A stretch of DNA of 64,000 bases from Hyphomicrobiales bacterium (GCA_900470805.1 UCCA01000003.1:324110-388109), one strand, 5' to 3'; shown: positions 28,599 through 40,211, counted from the first letter of the stretch. Numbers and translations are program-made. Notes: a model not told the origin generated them from the sequence alone.

Positions 28599-31552
28599 GG
28601 CTTGACGACCGACACGAACAGTTTTCGAACTGCCTTCGACAACTGTTTGATCTCCCCCTCGAGTGTCCGGATATCAGGGCAGTCTCCGGCGCGGCAGACG
28701 AGATCGGTGAGACCCGCCGGCGCCTCCTTCGGATCGAACGGAGCGTCGATGCAGAGGCGGATCAGCTGCGATAGCTCGGTGTAAAGCGAGAAGGCGCGCA
28801 GGCAGGTATCGAGGTCGTCCTTGGCCATCAACGATGCGCCCAACTCCTTCAGCGCTTCGCCGGTCGACAGACCGTTGACCTTGATGGCAACGTCGTTTGC
28901 GGGCGCGATCAATGCCAGATATTGGGCGATGAATTCGATATCGACAACACCGCCTGCGATGAGCTTCAGGTCCCACGGATTGGCAGGCGGCTTTTCCTGC
29001 TCGATCAACGCGCGCATCTCAGCAACGTCGCGCGCAACCTTCCCCACGTCGCGGCGTGTCGAAAGTACCTCCTCCACGACGCGTTCGGCATCGGCGATCA
29101 GGCTGGCGTCGCCGCAGATCAACCGGGCGCGACTGAGCGCCATGTGTTCCCAGGTCCAGGCTTCCTCGCGCTGATACTTGGCGAACGAGGTGATGCGGGT
29201 TGCGATCGGCCCCTTGTTGCCAGATGGGCGCAGACGCATGTCGACCTCGTAGAGCACGCCCTCGGCTGTCGGCGCCGACAGGGCGGCGATCAGGCGCTGC
29301 GTCACGCGAGTGAAATAGCGAACGGCATCGAGCGGCTTGTCGCCGTCGGATTCGTCGGCCGCGTCGTCATAGTCGTAAAACAGGATGAGATCGATGTCAG
29401 AGCCGGCCGTCAGCTCGAAGCTGCCGAGCTTGCCCATGCCAGCGACGGCGACACGACCGCCGGGAAACTTCCCATGCGTCGCCTCGATTTCCAGCAGAAC
29501 CGCATTCAGAGCCGCCTCAACGATGAGATCGGCCAGATGAGTGAAGGCGCGGCCGGCCATGGCGCCGTTGATGGCGCCAGTGAGCAGCCGGATGCCGATC
29601 AGGAACCGTTGCTCGGCGGCAAAAATCCGCAGCCGGTCCAGCACCTCTTCATAGTAGCGCGCCTGCTGCAGCGAGCCGCGAAGGCGACCAGCCAGATAGT
29701 CTCGCGTCGGCAGCTCCGCCATCAGGCCGGGATCGAGCATGCCGTCGAACACGTGCGGCCGGGCAGCGATCACCTCGGCAAGCTTCGGCGCCGCCGACAT
29801 GATGTAGACGATCAATGAAAGAAGCGCGGGATTGCTGCCGAGCAGCGCGAACAGCTGGATGCCGGCCGGCAGACCCGAGATGAAACTGTCGAACCTCAAG
29901 ATCGCCTCGTCGGCGCGCTTGCTTTCGCCGAAGACCCGCAGCAGCTCCGGCGTCAGCTCCGTCAGCCGCTCGCGTGCCTCGACCGATTGCGTCGCCCTGT
30001 AGCGACCGTAATGCCAGGTGCGGATGACCCGCGATATGTCGGAGGGGCGCTCGAAGCCAAGTTTCCTCAGCGTTACCAGCGTATCGGGATCGTCGTTCTG
30101 GCCGGTGAAGACGAGGTTTCCTGTTTCCGTCGAAAGCTTGGTCTCCTGTTCGAACAGGCGGGCATACCGCCGTTCCACGGTCCTGAACACTTCGACCAGA
30201 CGTTCGGAGAAGCTGGGCGTATCGCTATAACCCATCATGTAGGCGATGCGCTTGAGATCGGCTTCGGTCTCCGGCAGCAGATGCGTCTGCTCGTCGCGCA
30301 CCATCTGGATGCGGTGCTCGACATCGCGCAGGAACCAGTAGGCCACCGTCAGCTCGTCGCGCGTTTGCTCGTCGATCCATTTGGCCCTGGTCAGCTCGGC
30401 AAGCGTCTCTTCCGTGCCGCGCGAACGCAGCACCGGCATGCGACCGCCGGCGATCAGCTGCTGGGTCTGCGCGAAGAACTCGATCTCGCGGATGCCACCG
30501 CGCCCGAGCTTGACGTTGTGGCCCTTGACCGCAATAGCGCCGTGGCCCTTGTGCGCGTGGATCTGACGCTTGATCGAGTGGATGTCGGAGATCGCCGCGT
30601 AATCCAGATATTTGCGAAAGACAAAGGGCGTGAGATCGCGCAGGAACCGTTCCCCGGCAGCGACGTCGCCGGCGACCGCACGGGCCTTGATGAAAGCCGC
30701 ACGCTCCCAGTTCTGGCCTCTGCCTTCGTAATAGACCATCGCGGCATCGACGGAGATGGCGAGCGGGGTGGCGCCGGGATCAGGCCGCAAACGCAGATCT
30801 GTGCGGAACACGTACCCGTCGCCGGTGCGCTCCTGCATGATCCGGACGAGACGGCGCATCAGACGCGGAAAAATCTCGATCGCATCATCCGGGTCAGGGA
30901 GGATACCGGCCTGTTCGTCGAAGAACACGACGATATCGATATCGGAGGAGTAATTGAGCTCCGAAGCGCCGAGCTTGCCCATGCCGAGCACGACCAGCCC
31001 CGAGCCCTCGCTGGGCCTCGCGACATTTTTCAGCTGCAGCTTGCGGCTCTCATGCGACGATAGCAGGAGGTGGTCGATCGCCGCTGATACCGAGGCTTCG
31101 GCGAGCCGGCTCAGCCATAGCGTCGTAACGCGGCCGTCAAAGACGCGGGCGAGATCGGCCAGCGCGACAAGAAAGGCGACGCGACGCTTGATGATGCGCA
31201 GACGGCTCATCACGTCGGTTTCGCTTGGCGACGTGCCGCCACCCGACGGCAGCCAGGCATCACGGGCCTCAGTGATCAGCGCCTCAATCTGCGGCTCGAG
31301 CGGCATGGTGATCGCGGTGGCGAGAATGGCGGAATCGACGTTGGCGACATCGCGGAGATAGGGAGACAGCGTCAAGGCAGCGGAGACAAACTCGCCGAGC
31401 GCGCCTTCGGCCTTCAGCATCTCGGCCACGGCCGGTTCATCGGTGCCGATCTGCTGGAGGCCGCTGAGCACGAGCTTAAGCTCTGCTTTGCTCAACGGTT
31501 TGAGAAGCCCTGCCCCTACATCCTTGAGGCTGTGCGTCGAGTTCGTCAGCAT
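28595..31552 (-). CDS. glnE: Bifunctional glutamine synthetase adenylyltransferase / adenylyl-removing enzyme
   Basis: 985 residues, full length. Two nucleotidyltransferase domains are seen: the N-terminal one with LGASELNYSSDIDIVVFFDE near residue 215 and the C-terminal one with LGSFELTAGSDIDLILFYDY near 715, each followed by a helical GlnD-binding region. The enzyme adds AMP to, and removes it from, glutamine synthetase in response to PII and glutamine, controlling ammonia assimilation. GGAGGG lies a few bases before the ATG. The 3' end overlaps the convergent PleC-like gene by four bases. Confidence 0.96.
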
Positions 31553-31688
31553 GCGCCCTCCCCGGCCATCCGCGGCTAAATCCGAGCAGAATCAAAGCCG
31601 CTTCGGTCACCACTGGCTAAGTTAGGGTCTGCCGCTGCAATGGCCAACAATCAATTGACGCAAGGCGCCGCACATTGAGACCAAGCGT

Positions 31689-33092
31689 CTATTTCACCGG
31701 AAAGATCAGGGCGACGGCAAGGCCGCGATTGGTCGTCGAGGCTGGATCGGTATCGGAAAGCTCCAGCTTGCCGCCGTGCAATTCCATGACCGCCTCGACC
31801 AGCGAAAGGCCCAGACCGGTGCCCGGTTTCGAGCGGCTTTCGTCCAGTCTGACGAAGCGTTTCAGCACATCCTCCCGCTTGTCGGCCGGGATTCCCGGCC
31901 CGCGGTCGGCAACCTGCAGGCAGATCGCATCGGGCCTCCTGATCAGGCTGAGCGAAATTTCGCCGGCAGCCTGTCCGCCACCGGTATATTTGATGGCATT
32001 GTCGATCAGGTTGAAGATCGCCTGACCGATCAGCTCGCGGTTTCCCTGCACCTCGACGCCGGGCTCGATCGAGAATGTCAATGCAAGCCCGGCTTCATCG
32101 GCCACCGGCTCATAAAGCTCGGCGCTATCGGCGACGATAGCGGAGAGATCGACGTTCGACATTTCGGCAGCGACCGATCCGGCCTCGACCCGCGAAATCA
32201 TCAGCAAGGCGTTGAACGTGCGGATCAGCTGATCGGATTCGGAGATGATGCCTTCGAGCGCCACCCGGCGCGTGTCGGCGTCGGACATATCGATCGCGTC
32301 GGCAGCCTTGTTGCGCAGCCGCGTCAACGGCGTCTTCAGGTCGTGGGCGATGTTGTCGGAGACCTGCCGCAGCCCCTCGTTCAGCTTTTCGATGCGGCCG
32401 AGCATGGCGTTGAGCGACACCGACAAACGATCGAACTCGTCGCCGGAACCGCCGACCGGTAGCCGCTGCGAGAGATCGCCAGCCATGATCTTCTTGCTGG
32501 CGGCGGACATGCGGTCGATGCGCTTCAACGCATTGCGGCCGATGGCGAACCAGATGATGACGGCTCCGAGGCCCATGATCGCCAGCGCGACCATCAGGGC
32601 CTGGCGGACGAGCACACGAAATGCCTCCGGCTCGCCAAGATCGCGGCCGATCAGGATGCGCAAGCCGTTGTCGAGCACGTTGATATTGGCAACCGCCATA
32701 TGCGGCTTGCCCTGGCTGCCCTCGGCATAGCGCTGGTAGCGGAACGGAATCGAAGTCCAGCCCTCTTCATCGAGGACGCCAAGCTGAACGGATGCGACGT
32801 TGCCGGCGAGGATGTCGCCCGACGGGCCGGCTATGATGTAGAGATTGGCGCCCGGCTGTCGCGCGCGACGCTCCATTGTCCGCAAGAGGAGGTTCATGCC
32901 GCCATTGTCATAGGCGCGCTGCACCTGATCGACTTCCTGCTGCACCGCCTCGCGGATCTGGCTGGTCAGCAGTCGTTCCGACATGGCCGTAACATAGAAG
33001 ACCAGCGTCGCGGCGCAGATGGCGAAAAGCAGGATGTAGAGAGCCGAAAGGCGGACCGCCGTGGACTTGTAGAGAACCCAGAAGCGGTTCAT
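31689..33092 (-). CDS. Sensor histidine kinase of a two-component pair downstream of degP
   Basis: 467 residues. A membrane helix (about 13-36), a periplasmic domain of about 130 residues, a second helix (about 165-185), HAMP (about 187-240), HisKA with DNIAHDLKTPLTRLRNKAAD near 245, and the ATPase with NLIDNAIKYTGGG, DRGPGIP and GTGLGLSLVEAVMELHGG. The start overlaps the response regulator stop (ATGA). The pair lies behind degP, so an envelope-stress signal is plausible but unproven. It is a separate pair from the feuPQ genes further right. Confidence 0.9.
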   Translation of the reverse strand: MNRFWVLYKSTAVRLSALYILLFAICAATLVFYVTAMSERLLTSQIREAVQQEVDQVQRAYDNGGMNLLLRTMERRARQPGANLYIIAGPSGDILAGNVASVQLGVLDEEGWTSIPFRYQRYAEGSQGKPHMAVANINVLDNGLRILIGRDLGEPEAFRVLVRQALMVALAIMGLGAVIIWFAIGRNALKRIDRMSAASKKIMAGDLSQRLPVGGSGDEFDRLSVSLNAMLGRIEKLNEGLRQVSDNIAHDLKTPLTRLRNKAADAIDMSDADTRRVALEGIISESDQLIRTFNALLMISRVEAGSVAAEMSNVDLSAIVADSAELYEPVADEAGLALTFSIEPGVEVQGNRELIGQAIFNLIDNAIKYTGGGQAAGEISLSLIRRPDAICLQVADRGPGIPADKREDVLKRFVRLDESRSKPGTGLGLSLVEAVMELHGGKLELSDTDPASTTNRGLAVALIFPVK

Positions 33093-33766
33093 CCGTCATC
33101 CTTGATCATGTATCCGGCGCCGCGAATGGTCTTCAGCAGCGGCAGGCTGAAATCCTTCTCGATCTTCGAGCGCAGCCGCGACACATGCACGTCGATGACG
33201 TTGGTCTGCGGGTCGAAGTGATAATCCCAGACGTTTTCGAGCAGCATCGTACGCGTGACGACTTGGCCGGCATTCTTCATCAGATATTCGAGCAGGCGGA
33301 ATTCGCGTGGCTGCAGCGGAATTTCCTTGCCGCCACGGCGCACTTCGTGCGCCAGCCGGTCGAGCTCGAGATCGCCGACTCGATAGACGACGTCCTGATC
33401 GGGCGTGCCCTTGCGACGACCCAGCACCTCGACGCGGGCCAGCAGTTCACTGAAGGCGTAGGGCTTCGGCAGGTAATCGTCGCCGCCGGCGCGAAGGCCG
33501 GTCACGCGATCGTCGACCTGCCCAAGAGCGGAGAGAATGAGGACAGGGGTGTGAATGCTTTTGCGGCGCAGTTCTGCAATGACGGACAAACCGTCGCGAC
33601 GTGGCAGCATGCGATCGATCACGAGCACGTCGTAGGTGTTTTCCGTGCCCATGAAGAGACCGCTCTCGCCGTCGCTGGCGTGATCGGCAACAATACCCGC
33701 CTCGCGAAACGCTTTCGTGAGATAGGCAGCCGCCTCCAGATCGTCTTCAATGATGAGAATCTTCAT
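33089..33766 (-). CDS. OmpR-family response regulator, partner of the kinase at 31689
   Basis: 225 residues from the ATG at 33766. The receiver domain starts MKILIIEDDLEAAAYL with the acidic pair and carries the phosphorylated aspartate in YDVLVIDRMLPRRDG near residue 51; the lysine is in YLPKPYAFSELLAR. The C-terminal winged helix has LQPREFRLLEYLMKNAGQVV and TNVIDVHVSRLRSKIEK. The frame runs up to 33844, which would add 26 residues not typical of receivers. It is coupled to the kinase by an ATGA overlap and separated from degP by a hairpin. Confidence 0.9.
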   Translation of the reverse strand: MKILIIEDDLEAAAYLTKAFREAGIVADHASDGESGLFMGTENTYDVLVIDRMLPRRDGLSVIAELRRKSIHTPVLILSALGQVDDRVTGLRAGGDDYLPKPYAFSELLARVEVLGRRKGTPDQDVVYRVGDLELDRLAHEVRRGGKEIPLQPREFRLLEYLMKNAGQVVTRTMLLENVWDYHFDPQTNVIDVHVSRLRSKIEKDFSLPLLKTIRGAGYMIKDDG

Positions 33767-33862
33767 GCGGCCGACATTACCCGCCGGCTGTGTTTCGGCA
33801 AGGCTCAAAGCGACATCGTTCGGTGTGGAGGTCATTGCCGTCATCCATGATGCATCGACGGG

Positions 33863-33891
33863 AAGGAGCCGCGCTCAACGCGCGACTCCTT
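33863..33891 (-). terminator. Hairpin between degP and the two-component pair
   Basis: AAGGAG pairs with CTCCTT and, after one mismatch, five more GC pairs close a small loop. It lies 17 bases past the degP stop. No T tract follows on the minus strand, so it is more likely an attenuator or mRNA-stabilising stem than a full terminator. Confidence 0.5.
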
Positions 33892-33907
33892 GCTTTCATT
33901 GGCTAGA

Positions 33908-35470
33908 TCAGCCCTGGTTTTCGACTGGAAGGGCCACGAAGCGGCTGCCTTCCTTCGACTGGATCTGGAACAGCGCGCGGGTGCGGCCATCCTTCTTCGC
34001 CTGGTTCAGTACCTTGACCACCTCGTCGGCGGAGGTGACCTCCTGGTTGTTCACCGAGGTGATCTTCTCGCCTTCCTTGATACCCTTGTCGGCAGCATCG
34101 GAGTTCGGGTCGATACCGGTGATCTGCAGGCCCTTGCCGTCGTCAGCCGGACCAACCGTTAGGCCGAGATCGGCGAGCGCCTTCTCGGAGGCCGGCGTCT
34201 GTGCTTCGGGTGCCTGGTCGCCGTCGTCTGCGGAGGCTTGCTGCTGCTCGAGCGGCAGGGTGCCAAGCTCGACGGTCACAGGCGTCGCCTTGCCGGAGCG
34301 CCACACCGACAGTTCGACCTTCTTGCCCGGGGTCATCGCGCCGATGCGACGGCTGAGATCGCGGGCGTCCTTGACTGTTTCGCCATTGACGGCGGTGACG
34401 ACGTCACCCGCCTTGAGGCCAGCCTTCTCGCCAGGGGTTCCAGCCTGAGCGGAGACGACAAGTGCGCCGCTTGCCTCGGACAGGCCGAGTGAGTCAGCGA
34501 TGTCCTTGTTCACAGGCTGGATCTGCACGCCGAGATAACCGCGCGATACCTGGCCGTCCTTCATCAGGTCGGCAACGACATCCTTTGCGGTCGAGGCGGG
34601 AATCGCGAAGGCGATGCCCACGCTGCCGCCGGATGGCGAGAAGATCGCGGTGTTGATGCCGACGACTTCGCCGCTAAGGTTGAAGGTCGGGCCACCCGAG
34701 TTGCCGCGGTTCACGGCGGCGTCGACCTGGAGATAGTCGTCATATGGACCAGAACCGATATCGCGGCCACGCGCCGAAACGATACCCGCCGTGACGGTGC
34801 CGCCGAGACCGAACGGGTTGCCGACCGCGACTACCCAGTCACCGACGCGAACGTTGTTGTCGTCGGCCCAGTTGACGTAGGTGAACTTCTTGCCCTTGCC
34901 ATCGACCTTCAGAACAGCGAGGTCGGTGCGCGGATCCTTGCCGATCAGCTTGGCATCGAGCTCGGTCCCGTCCTTCATGACGGCAACGAAAGCCGCGCCA
35001 TCGGATACGACGTGGTTGTTGGTGACGATGTAGCCATCCTCGGAGATAAAGAAGCCGGAACCCTGGGCAACGGGGCGCAAACGGCCCTTGCCATCGTGCG
35101 GGCCACCTGGATGAGCGCCGGGAGGACCACGGCGGCCCTGCTGCTCACCGAACTGCCTGAAGAACGGCTTCAGCGCGTCGGGCAGATCATCGAGACCGCG
35201 ACCGTTGAAATCGAAGGAGAAGCCATTGCCCTCGTCATCGGAGACCGGCTTGACACGGCTCTCGACGCGAACAGAAACGACGGCCGGAGACACGGCATCG
35301 ACGACATTGGCGAAGCTCGGAACGGATGGGGCTTCGACCTTGACGGCTTCAGCGTAGGAACGGGTGATTTCGAGGGGGATGCCGGTCGCCAGAACGGCTG
35401 CGGCAAGACCGGCGACGGTCGAGGCCTTCAACACGGTATTCAGCGACGGAGCTTTGATATTCTTCAGCAT
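33908..35470 (-). CDS. degP: Do-family periplasmic serine protease DegP
   Basis: 520 residues from the ATG at 35470, with AAGGTG about seven bases upstream; the frame up to 35611 is non-homologous. A signal peptide (AGLAAAVLATGIPLEITRSYA) is followed by the trypsin-like domain with the triad in VTNNHVVSDG (His), DPRTDLAVLKVDG (Asp) and AAVNRGNSGGPTFNLSG (Ser), then two PDZ domains (about 300-395 and 430-515). It degrades or refolds damaged envelope proteins. It lies between the cytochrome c maturation operon and a two-component pair. The histidine/glycine-rich insert near residue 115 (GPPGAHPGGPHDGKG) is a linker. Confidence 0.95.
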   Translation of the reverse strand: MLKNIKAPSLNTVLKASTVAGLAAAVLATGIPLEITRSYAEAVKVEAPSVPSFANVVDAVSPAVVSVRVESRVKPVSDDEGNGFSFDFNGRGLDDLPDALKPFFRQFGEQQGRRGPPGAHPGGPHDGKGRLRPVAQGSGFFISEDGYIVTNNHVVSDGAAFVAVMKDGTELDAKLIGKDPRTDLAVLKVDGKGKKFTYVNWADDNNVRVGDWVVAVGNPFGLGGTVTAGIVSARGRDIGSGPYDDYLQVDAAVNRGNSGGPTFNLSGEVVGINTAIFSPSGGSVGIAFAIPASTAKDVVADLMKDGQVSRGYLGVQIQPVNKDIADSLGLSEASGALVVSAQAGTPGEKAGLKAGDVVTAVNGETVKDARDLSRRIGAMTPGKKVELSVWRSGKATPVTVELGTLPLEQQQASADDGDQAPEAQTPASEKALADLGLTVGPADDGKGLQITGIDPNSDAADKGIKEGEKITSVNNQEVTSADEVVKVLNQAKKDGRTRALFQIQSKEGSRFVALPVENQG

Positions 35471-35640
35471 ATTGCGCACCTTTTTCACTTCAAATCCACG
35501 GGACCGGTTCTTGCCGGATCGGTCGATGAATGAAGATATAGGGTGCCAGACCTTACTACGAACTGTCCGCAGCATGAAAAATTCGTAATGTCGAAAATTG
35601 TAGGTACGCAACCGTCAAAAGCCGATGCTGGCGGCGGCGA

Positions 35641-36096
35641 CTACTTGTCGAGCAGTTCGCTCAATTTCGCCTGTTCGTCCGGCGTCAGGGCCGAGCCTCT
35701 CGGCTGGCTGGCATAGCGTCTTGCAAAGACCAGCAAGGAAAGGCCACCCAACAGCACGAGAAGAACCGGCGCGCCCCAAAGCAGCAGGGTCTTGGTTTCG
35801 AAGCGTGGCTTCAGCAACACGAACTCGCCGTAACGGGAGACGATATAGCTCACCACCTGCTCGTCGCTATCGCCGCTGGTGATCCGTTTGCGGACCAGCA
35901 AGCGTAGATCCTTCGCGAGTTCAGCATTGGAGTCATCGATCGACTGGTTCTGGCAGACCATGCAGCGAAGTTCGGCGGAAATGGCGCGCGCCCGGCTTTC
36001 GAGAACGGGGTCGGCCAGCATCTCATCCGGATTGACGGCGAATGCCGGCGCCGCCGAAACCAGCAACGCCAGAAGGAGGATGAGACGGCGTATCAT
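35641..36096 (-). CDS. cycL: Cytochrome c-type biogenesis protein CycL/CcmH
   Basis: 151 residues from the ATG at 36096. A signal peptide ([17 protein letters not shown]) precedes the thiol motif [20 protein letters not shown] near residue 48 (LRCxxCQ), and a C-terminal membrane helix ([20 protein letters not shown]) anchors it. CcmH reduces or holds the CXXCH cysteines of apocytochrome c for haem attachment in the periplasm. The start overlaps the cycK stop by four bases. It is the last gene of the cycHJKL operon. Confidence 0.95.
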   Translation of the reverse strand: MIRRLILLLALLVSAAPAFAVNPDEMLADPVLESRARAISAELRCMVCQNQSIDDSNAELAKDLRLLVRKRITSGDSDEQVVSYIVSRYGEFVLLKPRFETKTLLLWGAPVLLVLLGGLSLLVFARRYASQPRGSALTPDEQAKLSELLDK

Positions 36097-38090
36097 TCGG
36101 CCGGCTCCATCGCCGGTGTCGCCGGCTTGGCCGCCTTTGCCTTGCGGCGCGGCGCGCCGACGCGCAGGCGACGGTCGCTGAGCGATACGAAGCCGCCGAA
36201 CGCCATGATCACGGCCCCACCCCAAATGCACAGGATGAATGGCTTCCACCAGATGCGCACGACGATGCCGCCATCATCCGTGGCGTCACCGAGCGAGACG
36301 TAGAGCTGGCTGGCGCCGAAGGTCAGGATGCCCGCCTCCGTGGTCGGCATCTGGCCGGCAACATAGACGCGCTTGGCGGACCACACGTCCGTGACCTCGA
36401 CGCCGCCCCTCGAAATGGTGAAATGGCCGCGTTCTTCGTTGTAGTTTGGACCTGTCGCCTTGCGCATTCCGTCGAAGCGCAGCGCGTATCCCCCGGCTTG
36501 CGTGGTCTCGCCCTGCTTCATGGTCAGAACGTGTTCCGTCTGGAACGTCGAGACCGCGACGATGCCGAGAACGGCGACGCCGAAGCCCGCATGCGCGAAC
36601 GCGGTGCCGAACGCCGAGCGCGGCAGGCCCTTCAACCGTCGCCAGGCGACGCCCAACGGCTGCTTGCCAATGCCGGCGCGATACCACAGATCGGCGATGG
36701 CACCGAAGACCAGGAACAGGCCGGCAGCGATGCCGAGGATCGACAGGACCGGTCCGCCATGCTGGATGTAGAAGAACGCGACGGCGGCGACAAAGGCCAG
36801 TGCCGCGACCGTGTAAAGCCGCTGTAGGGCACCCAGCAGATCACCGCGTTTCCACGCAAGCATCGGGCCGAAGGGGACGATCACCAGCAACGGCGCCATC
36901 AGCAGGCCGAAGGTCATGTTGAAGAAGGGCGGACCAACGGAGATCTTTTCGTCGGTCAGCGTTTCCAGCACCAGCGGATAGAGCGTGCCGGTCAAAACCG
37001 TGCCGCAGGCAACCGTCAGGATGAGATTGTTGACGACAAGCGCGCCCTCACGCGAGATCGGCGCGAACAGGCCGCCGCTTGTCAGACGCGGCGCGCGGAA
37101 GGCGAAGAGCGACAGCGCGCCGCCGATGAACAGCAGCAGGATGCAGAGGATGAAGACGCCGCGGCTCGGATCGGTGGCGAAGGCGTGCACCGATGTCAGC
37201 ACGCCGGAACGCACGAGGAAGGTGCCCATCAGCGACAGCGAGAAGGTGAGGATCGCCAGCAGCACCGTCCAGATCTTCAGCGCCTCGCGCTTTTCCATGA
37301 CAAGCGCGGAATGCAGCAGCGCCGTGCCGGCCAGCCACGGCATGAAGGAGGCGTTTTCGACAGGATCCCAGAACCACCAGCCGCCCCAGCCGAGTTCGTA
37401 GTAAGCCCAGTAGGAGCCCATGGCGATGCCCAGCGTCAGGAAGGTCCACGCGGCCAGCGTCCATGGCCGGACCCAGCGTGCCCAGGCGGCGTCGATGCGC
37501 CCCTCGATCAGCGCGGCGACCGCGAAGGAGAAGCAGACGGAGAAGCCGACATAGCCGAGATAAAGAAGCGGCGGATGAATGGCGAGGCCGACGTCCTGCA
37601 GGATCGGGTTCAGGTCCTTGCCTTCGGCCGGGGCCGGGTCGAGGCGGGCGAAAGGATTGGAGGTCAACAGGATGAAGAAAATGAACGCGACCGAGATCCA
37701 GGCCTGCACCGCCAGAACATTGGCCCGCAGCGTGTCAGGCAGGTTGCGGCCAAAGGCGGCGACCAGCGCGCTGAACAGCGCAAGGATCAGCAGCCAGAGC
37801 ATCATCGATCCCTCGTGATTGCCCCAGACACCGGAGTATTTATAGATCAGCGGCATCAGCGAATGGGAGTTTTCCCAGACGTTCTTCACCGAGAAGTCCG
37901 AGACGACATGGGCGTAGGTCAGCACGCCGAAGGAGAAGGCGACGAGCGCGAACAGGACAAGCGAACCGATCGGCGCCACATCCATCATCGCCTGATCGCG
38001 GCGTCGCGCGCCGACCAAGGGGACCAGCGAGACGATGATCGCCGTCGCCAATGCCAGGATGAGTGCGTAGTGCCCGATCTCGATGATCAT
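36093..38090 (-). CDS. cycK: Haem lyase CycK/CcmF
   Basis: 665 residues with about fourteen membrane segments. The tryptophan-rich signature [20 protein letters not shown] near residue 230 and flanking conserved histidines mark the CcmF/CcmC haem-handling family. The protein joins haem from holo-CcmE to apocytochrome c together with CcmH and CcmI. It overlaps both its neighbours by four bases (ATGA), indicating coupled translation. Confidence 0.96.
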   Translation of the reverse strand: MIIEIGHYALILALATAIIVSLVPLVGARRRDQAMMDVAPIGSLVLFALVAFSFGVLTYAHVVSDFSVKNVWENSHSLMPLIYKYSGVWGNHEGSMMLWLLILALFSALVAAFGRNLPDTLRANVLAVQAWISVAFIFFILLTSNPFARLDPAPAEGKDLNPILQDVGLAIHPPLLYLGYVGFSVCFSFAVAALIEGRIDAAWARWVRPWTLAAWTFLTLGIAMGSYWAYYELGWGGWWFWDPVENASFMPWLAGTALLHSALVMEKREALKIWTVLLAILTFSLSLMGTFLVRSGVLTSVHAFATDPSRGVFILCILLLFIGGALSLFAFRAPRLTSGGLFAPISREGALVVNNLILTVACGTVLTGTLYPLVLETLTDEKISVGPPFFNMTFGLLMAPLLVIVPFGPMLAWKRGDLLGALQRLYTVAALAFVAAVAFFYIQHGGPVLSILGIAAGLFLVFGAIADLWYRAGIGKQPLGVAWRRLKGLPRSAFGTAFAHAGFGVAVLGIVAVSTFQTEHVLTMKQGETTQAGGYALRFDGMRKATGPNYNEERGHFTISRGGVEVTDVWSAKRVYVAGQMPTTEAGILTFGASQLYVSLGDATDDGGIVVRIWWKPFILCIWGGAVIMAFGGFVSLSDRRLRVGAPRRKAKAAKPATPAMEPAE

Positions 38091-38539
38091 TTCTTTGCCT
38101 CGTCCTGCTGCCAGAGCCCCTGCTTCTTCAAGCGGTCGGCGACGTCCTTGGGCATGTATTTCTCGTCGTGCTTGGCCAGCACCGTATCGGCGCTGAAGAG
38201 ATTGCTGCCGGCCTCGAACGTGCCTTCGGTCACCACGCCCTGCCCTTCGCGGAAGAGATCGGGCAGGATGCCGGTGAAGCGGACGTGGACGAGATCGCCG
38301 GATACGTCGGTCACGGCGAACTGCACCGTCGAGCCGGCGCCGCGGATGACGCTGCCCTCGCCGACGAGGCCGCCGAGGCGAATGCGGGTTCCCGGCGGCA
38401 CCGGGTTGGTAGCGAGGTCGGCCGGCATGTAGAAGTAGGCGACCGAGTTGCTGAACGCGAACATGACGAGCAGAACGGCCGTGATGATGAAACTCATCCC
38501 GCCGCCGATCACCGCAAGGCGTTTCTGCTTGCGCGTCAT
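38087..38539 (-). CDS. cycJ: Cytochrome c maturation haem chaperone CycJ/CcmE
   Basis: 150 residues from the ATG at 38539. It begins [20 protein letters not shown], the conserved cytoplasmic tail and membrane helix, and has the OB-fold with [13 protein letters not shown] and [18 protein letters not shown]. The haem-binding histidine-tyrosine motif is [13 protein letters not shown] near residue 123. It carries haem covalently to CcmF. It overlaps cycK and cycH by four bases each. Confidence 0.96.
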   Translation of the reverse strand: MTRKQKRLAVIGGGMSFIITAVLLVMFAFSNSVAYFYMPADLATNPVPPGTRIRLGGLVGEGSVIRGAGSTVQFAVTDVSGDLVHVRFTGILPDLFREGQGVVTEGTFEAGSNLFSADTVLAKHDEKYMPKDVADRLKKQGLWQQDEAKK

Positions 38540-39687
38540 TGCGTCATTCCTTCCGTCGATAGGCCGACTTCCCGGGCAAGCGCAAGCAACTGAATGCCCT
38601 TCTCGCCATCGGCGGGAAACGCAACCAGTCCGCGTTTCAGCGCCGCGGTGGCGCGGTCCTTGTCGTTCAAGACCATATAGGAACGGATCAGCCGCAGCCA
38701 TCCGTCGAGATCGTCGGGGTTCTCGGTGAGCTTGGCGTCGAGGCTATCGACCATGCCCTTGATCATCTGCTGCCGATCGCCGCTCGTCATGTTCTCGGCG
38801 GCGGCAACGTCGGCCTGCGTCGGGCCACCGAGCGGCGCTGCAGCCGGCGCACCTGCGGCAGTCGCGGGCGTTCCACCATTCTTGGCGATGTGCTCGTTGA
38901 CCATGGGCATCCACGGCGCGTCGGCGGGCGACTGCCGGGCGATATCCTCGAAGCCGGAGCGCGCCTCCGGCCTCTTGCCCGCCTGTTCCAGGCCAAGCGC
39001 CAGGTAGAAACGGGCGCGCGGATTTTGCGGCTCGAGCTTCAGCGACTGCGCCAGAATCTTCTGCGCATCGTCGGTGATGATGCCGCTTGCCGCAGCGATC
39101 AGGGTCTCGGCCAGACCATCGAGACGCGCCGGCGTTTCGCCGAGCAGCCGGATGGCATTGCGATAGGCCGTCTCCGCATCGGAAAGGCGCATCGTGTTGA
39201 AATAGATCGGCGCCAGGATGTCCCAGCCCTTGCCGTCATCAGGGCTCTCGGCGAGATGGCGCTCGGCCTTGGCGACGAGGATCGCCATGTCGTTGCCCGG
39301 ATTCTCCAGACGCGCCTCGAGAGGCTGGGCGGGCAGGTCCGGCCTGCCCATCATGACGTAGAGACAGAGCCCCGTGACGGGCAGCAGCAGCACGACGAAC
39401 ATCTCGGCGGCGCGACGGTAGCCCAGCCGTTGCCTGCGCTCGGCTGGAGCGGCGGCACTCGATGCTGCAATCAAACGACGACCGATTTCGGCGCGGGCAT
39501 ATTCGGCCTCTTCGGCTGAAATGAGCCCGCCGAGACAGTCTCGGTCGAGTTCGGCAAGCTGGTCGCGGTAAACGGCGACCTCGCCTTCACGACTGTCGGC
39601 AGCTGCCTTCGCGCCACGCAGAAGCGGATAAAGCAGAAGGGCGGCCACGACCGCCGTCATAACGGCCAAGAGAATCCAGAAAACCAT
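38536..39687 (-). CDS. cycH: Cytochrome c biogenesis protein CycH/CcmI
   Basis: 383 residues from the ATG at 39687. Two membrane helices (about 4-21 and 95-115) flank a leucine-zipper-like cytoplasmic segment; the periplasmic part (from about 130) has TPR-like repeats such as [19 protein letters not shown] and [18 protein letters not shown]. An alanine/proline-rich linker at about 280-300 joins the two TPR blocks. CcmI presents apocytochrome c to the CcmF-CcmH lyase. It is the first gene of the operon. A TTG at 39696 is an alternative start. Confidence 0.93.
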   Translation of the reverse strand: MVFWILLAVMTAVVAALLLYPLLRGAKAAADSREGEVAVYRDQLAELDRDCLGGLISAEEAEYARAEIGRRLIAASSAAAPAERRQRLGYRRAAEMFVVLLLPVTGLCLYVMMGRPDLPAQPLEARLENPGNDMAILVAKAERHLAESPDDGKGWDILAPIYFNTMRLSDAETAYRNAIRLLGETPARLDGLAETLIAAASGIITDDAQKILAQSLKLEPQNPRARFYLALGLEQAGKRPEARSGFEDIARQSPADAPWMPMVNEHIAKNGGTPATAAGAPAAAPLGGPTQADVAAAENMTSGDRQQMIKGMVDSLDAKLTENPDDLDGWLRLIRSYMVLNDKDRATAALKRGLVAFPADGEKGIQLLALAREVGLSTEGMTQ

Positions 39688-39782
39688 AGTGGCCAAATAC
39701 TAGATGTGCCGAGCCATTCCAACATGCAAAGCGGCAATAACGATTATTTGAGACGATTGGCCGCGTCGCATGGCGAACGCAT

Positions 39783-40211
39783 CTATCCGAGAGGAGACCA
39801 GCTGCCGTCCTCGTTGCGACAGGCCGAACCACGCGCCATCGAGTCCTTGCCATCGACGGTCAGCGTGTGGGTGTATTGACGGCAGTTCTGTGAACCGACC
39901 TGATAGGGCGCGGCCGCGATCACCTTGCCGCTGACGTTGCGGCCGCTCCAGACGACCGGCTGCCCGACGGCTGCACCTTCCAGTGCCCGGTATTCGGCCT
40001 CAAGCGCCCGCTGACGGTCGCTGTCGCTCAGCGTCACGCCCGTACGGCCGACGATGCCGCCCTGCAGGGATTCGATGAAAGCAGCGGATGCGGAAGGCTT
40101 TTTGCCGCCGAACAGACCGCTCGAAGCACTGCTCTTCGTTGTCTGGCAACCCGATAATGCCACACATGCCAGAAGAGAAAGAGCAATCATGCCTTTAGAA
40201 CGAAGTATCAT
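39783..40211 (-). CDS. RT0821/Lpp0805-type surface lipoprotein
   Basis: 142 residues. The N-terminus MIALSLLACVALSGCQTT has a lipobox (LSGC). The mature part has ALEAEYRALEGAAVGQPVVW and the C-terminal CRQYTHTLTVDGK with a second cysteine in GSACRNEDGSW, matching the small 17-kDa-antigen-like surface protein family of alphaproteobacteria. Function is unknown; such proteins are outer-membrane lipoproteins. It lies between feuQ and cycH, on the same strand. Confidence 0.82.
   Translation of the reverse strand: MILRSKGMIALSLLACVALSGCQTTKSSASSGLFGGKKPSASAAFIESLQGGIVGRTGVTLSDSDRQRALEAEYRALEGAAVGQPVVWSGRNVSGKVIAAAPYQVGSQNCRQYTHTLTVDGKDSMARGSACRNEDGSWSPLG

Noticed and set aside
31689-33844. Naming this two-component pair feuQ/feuP
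   Set aside because: The pair at 40321-42385 fits feuPQ better, because it lies directly upstream of cycHJKL and behind a small exported protein; the pair next to degP is left unnamed.
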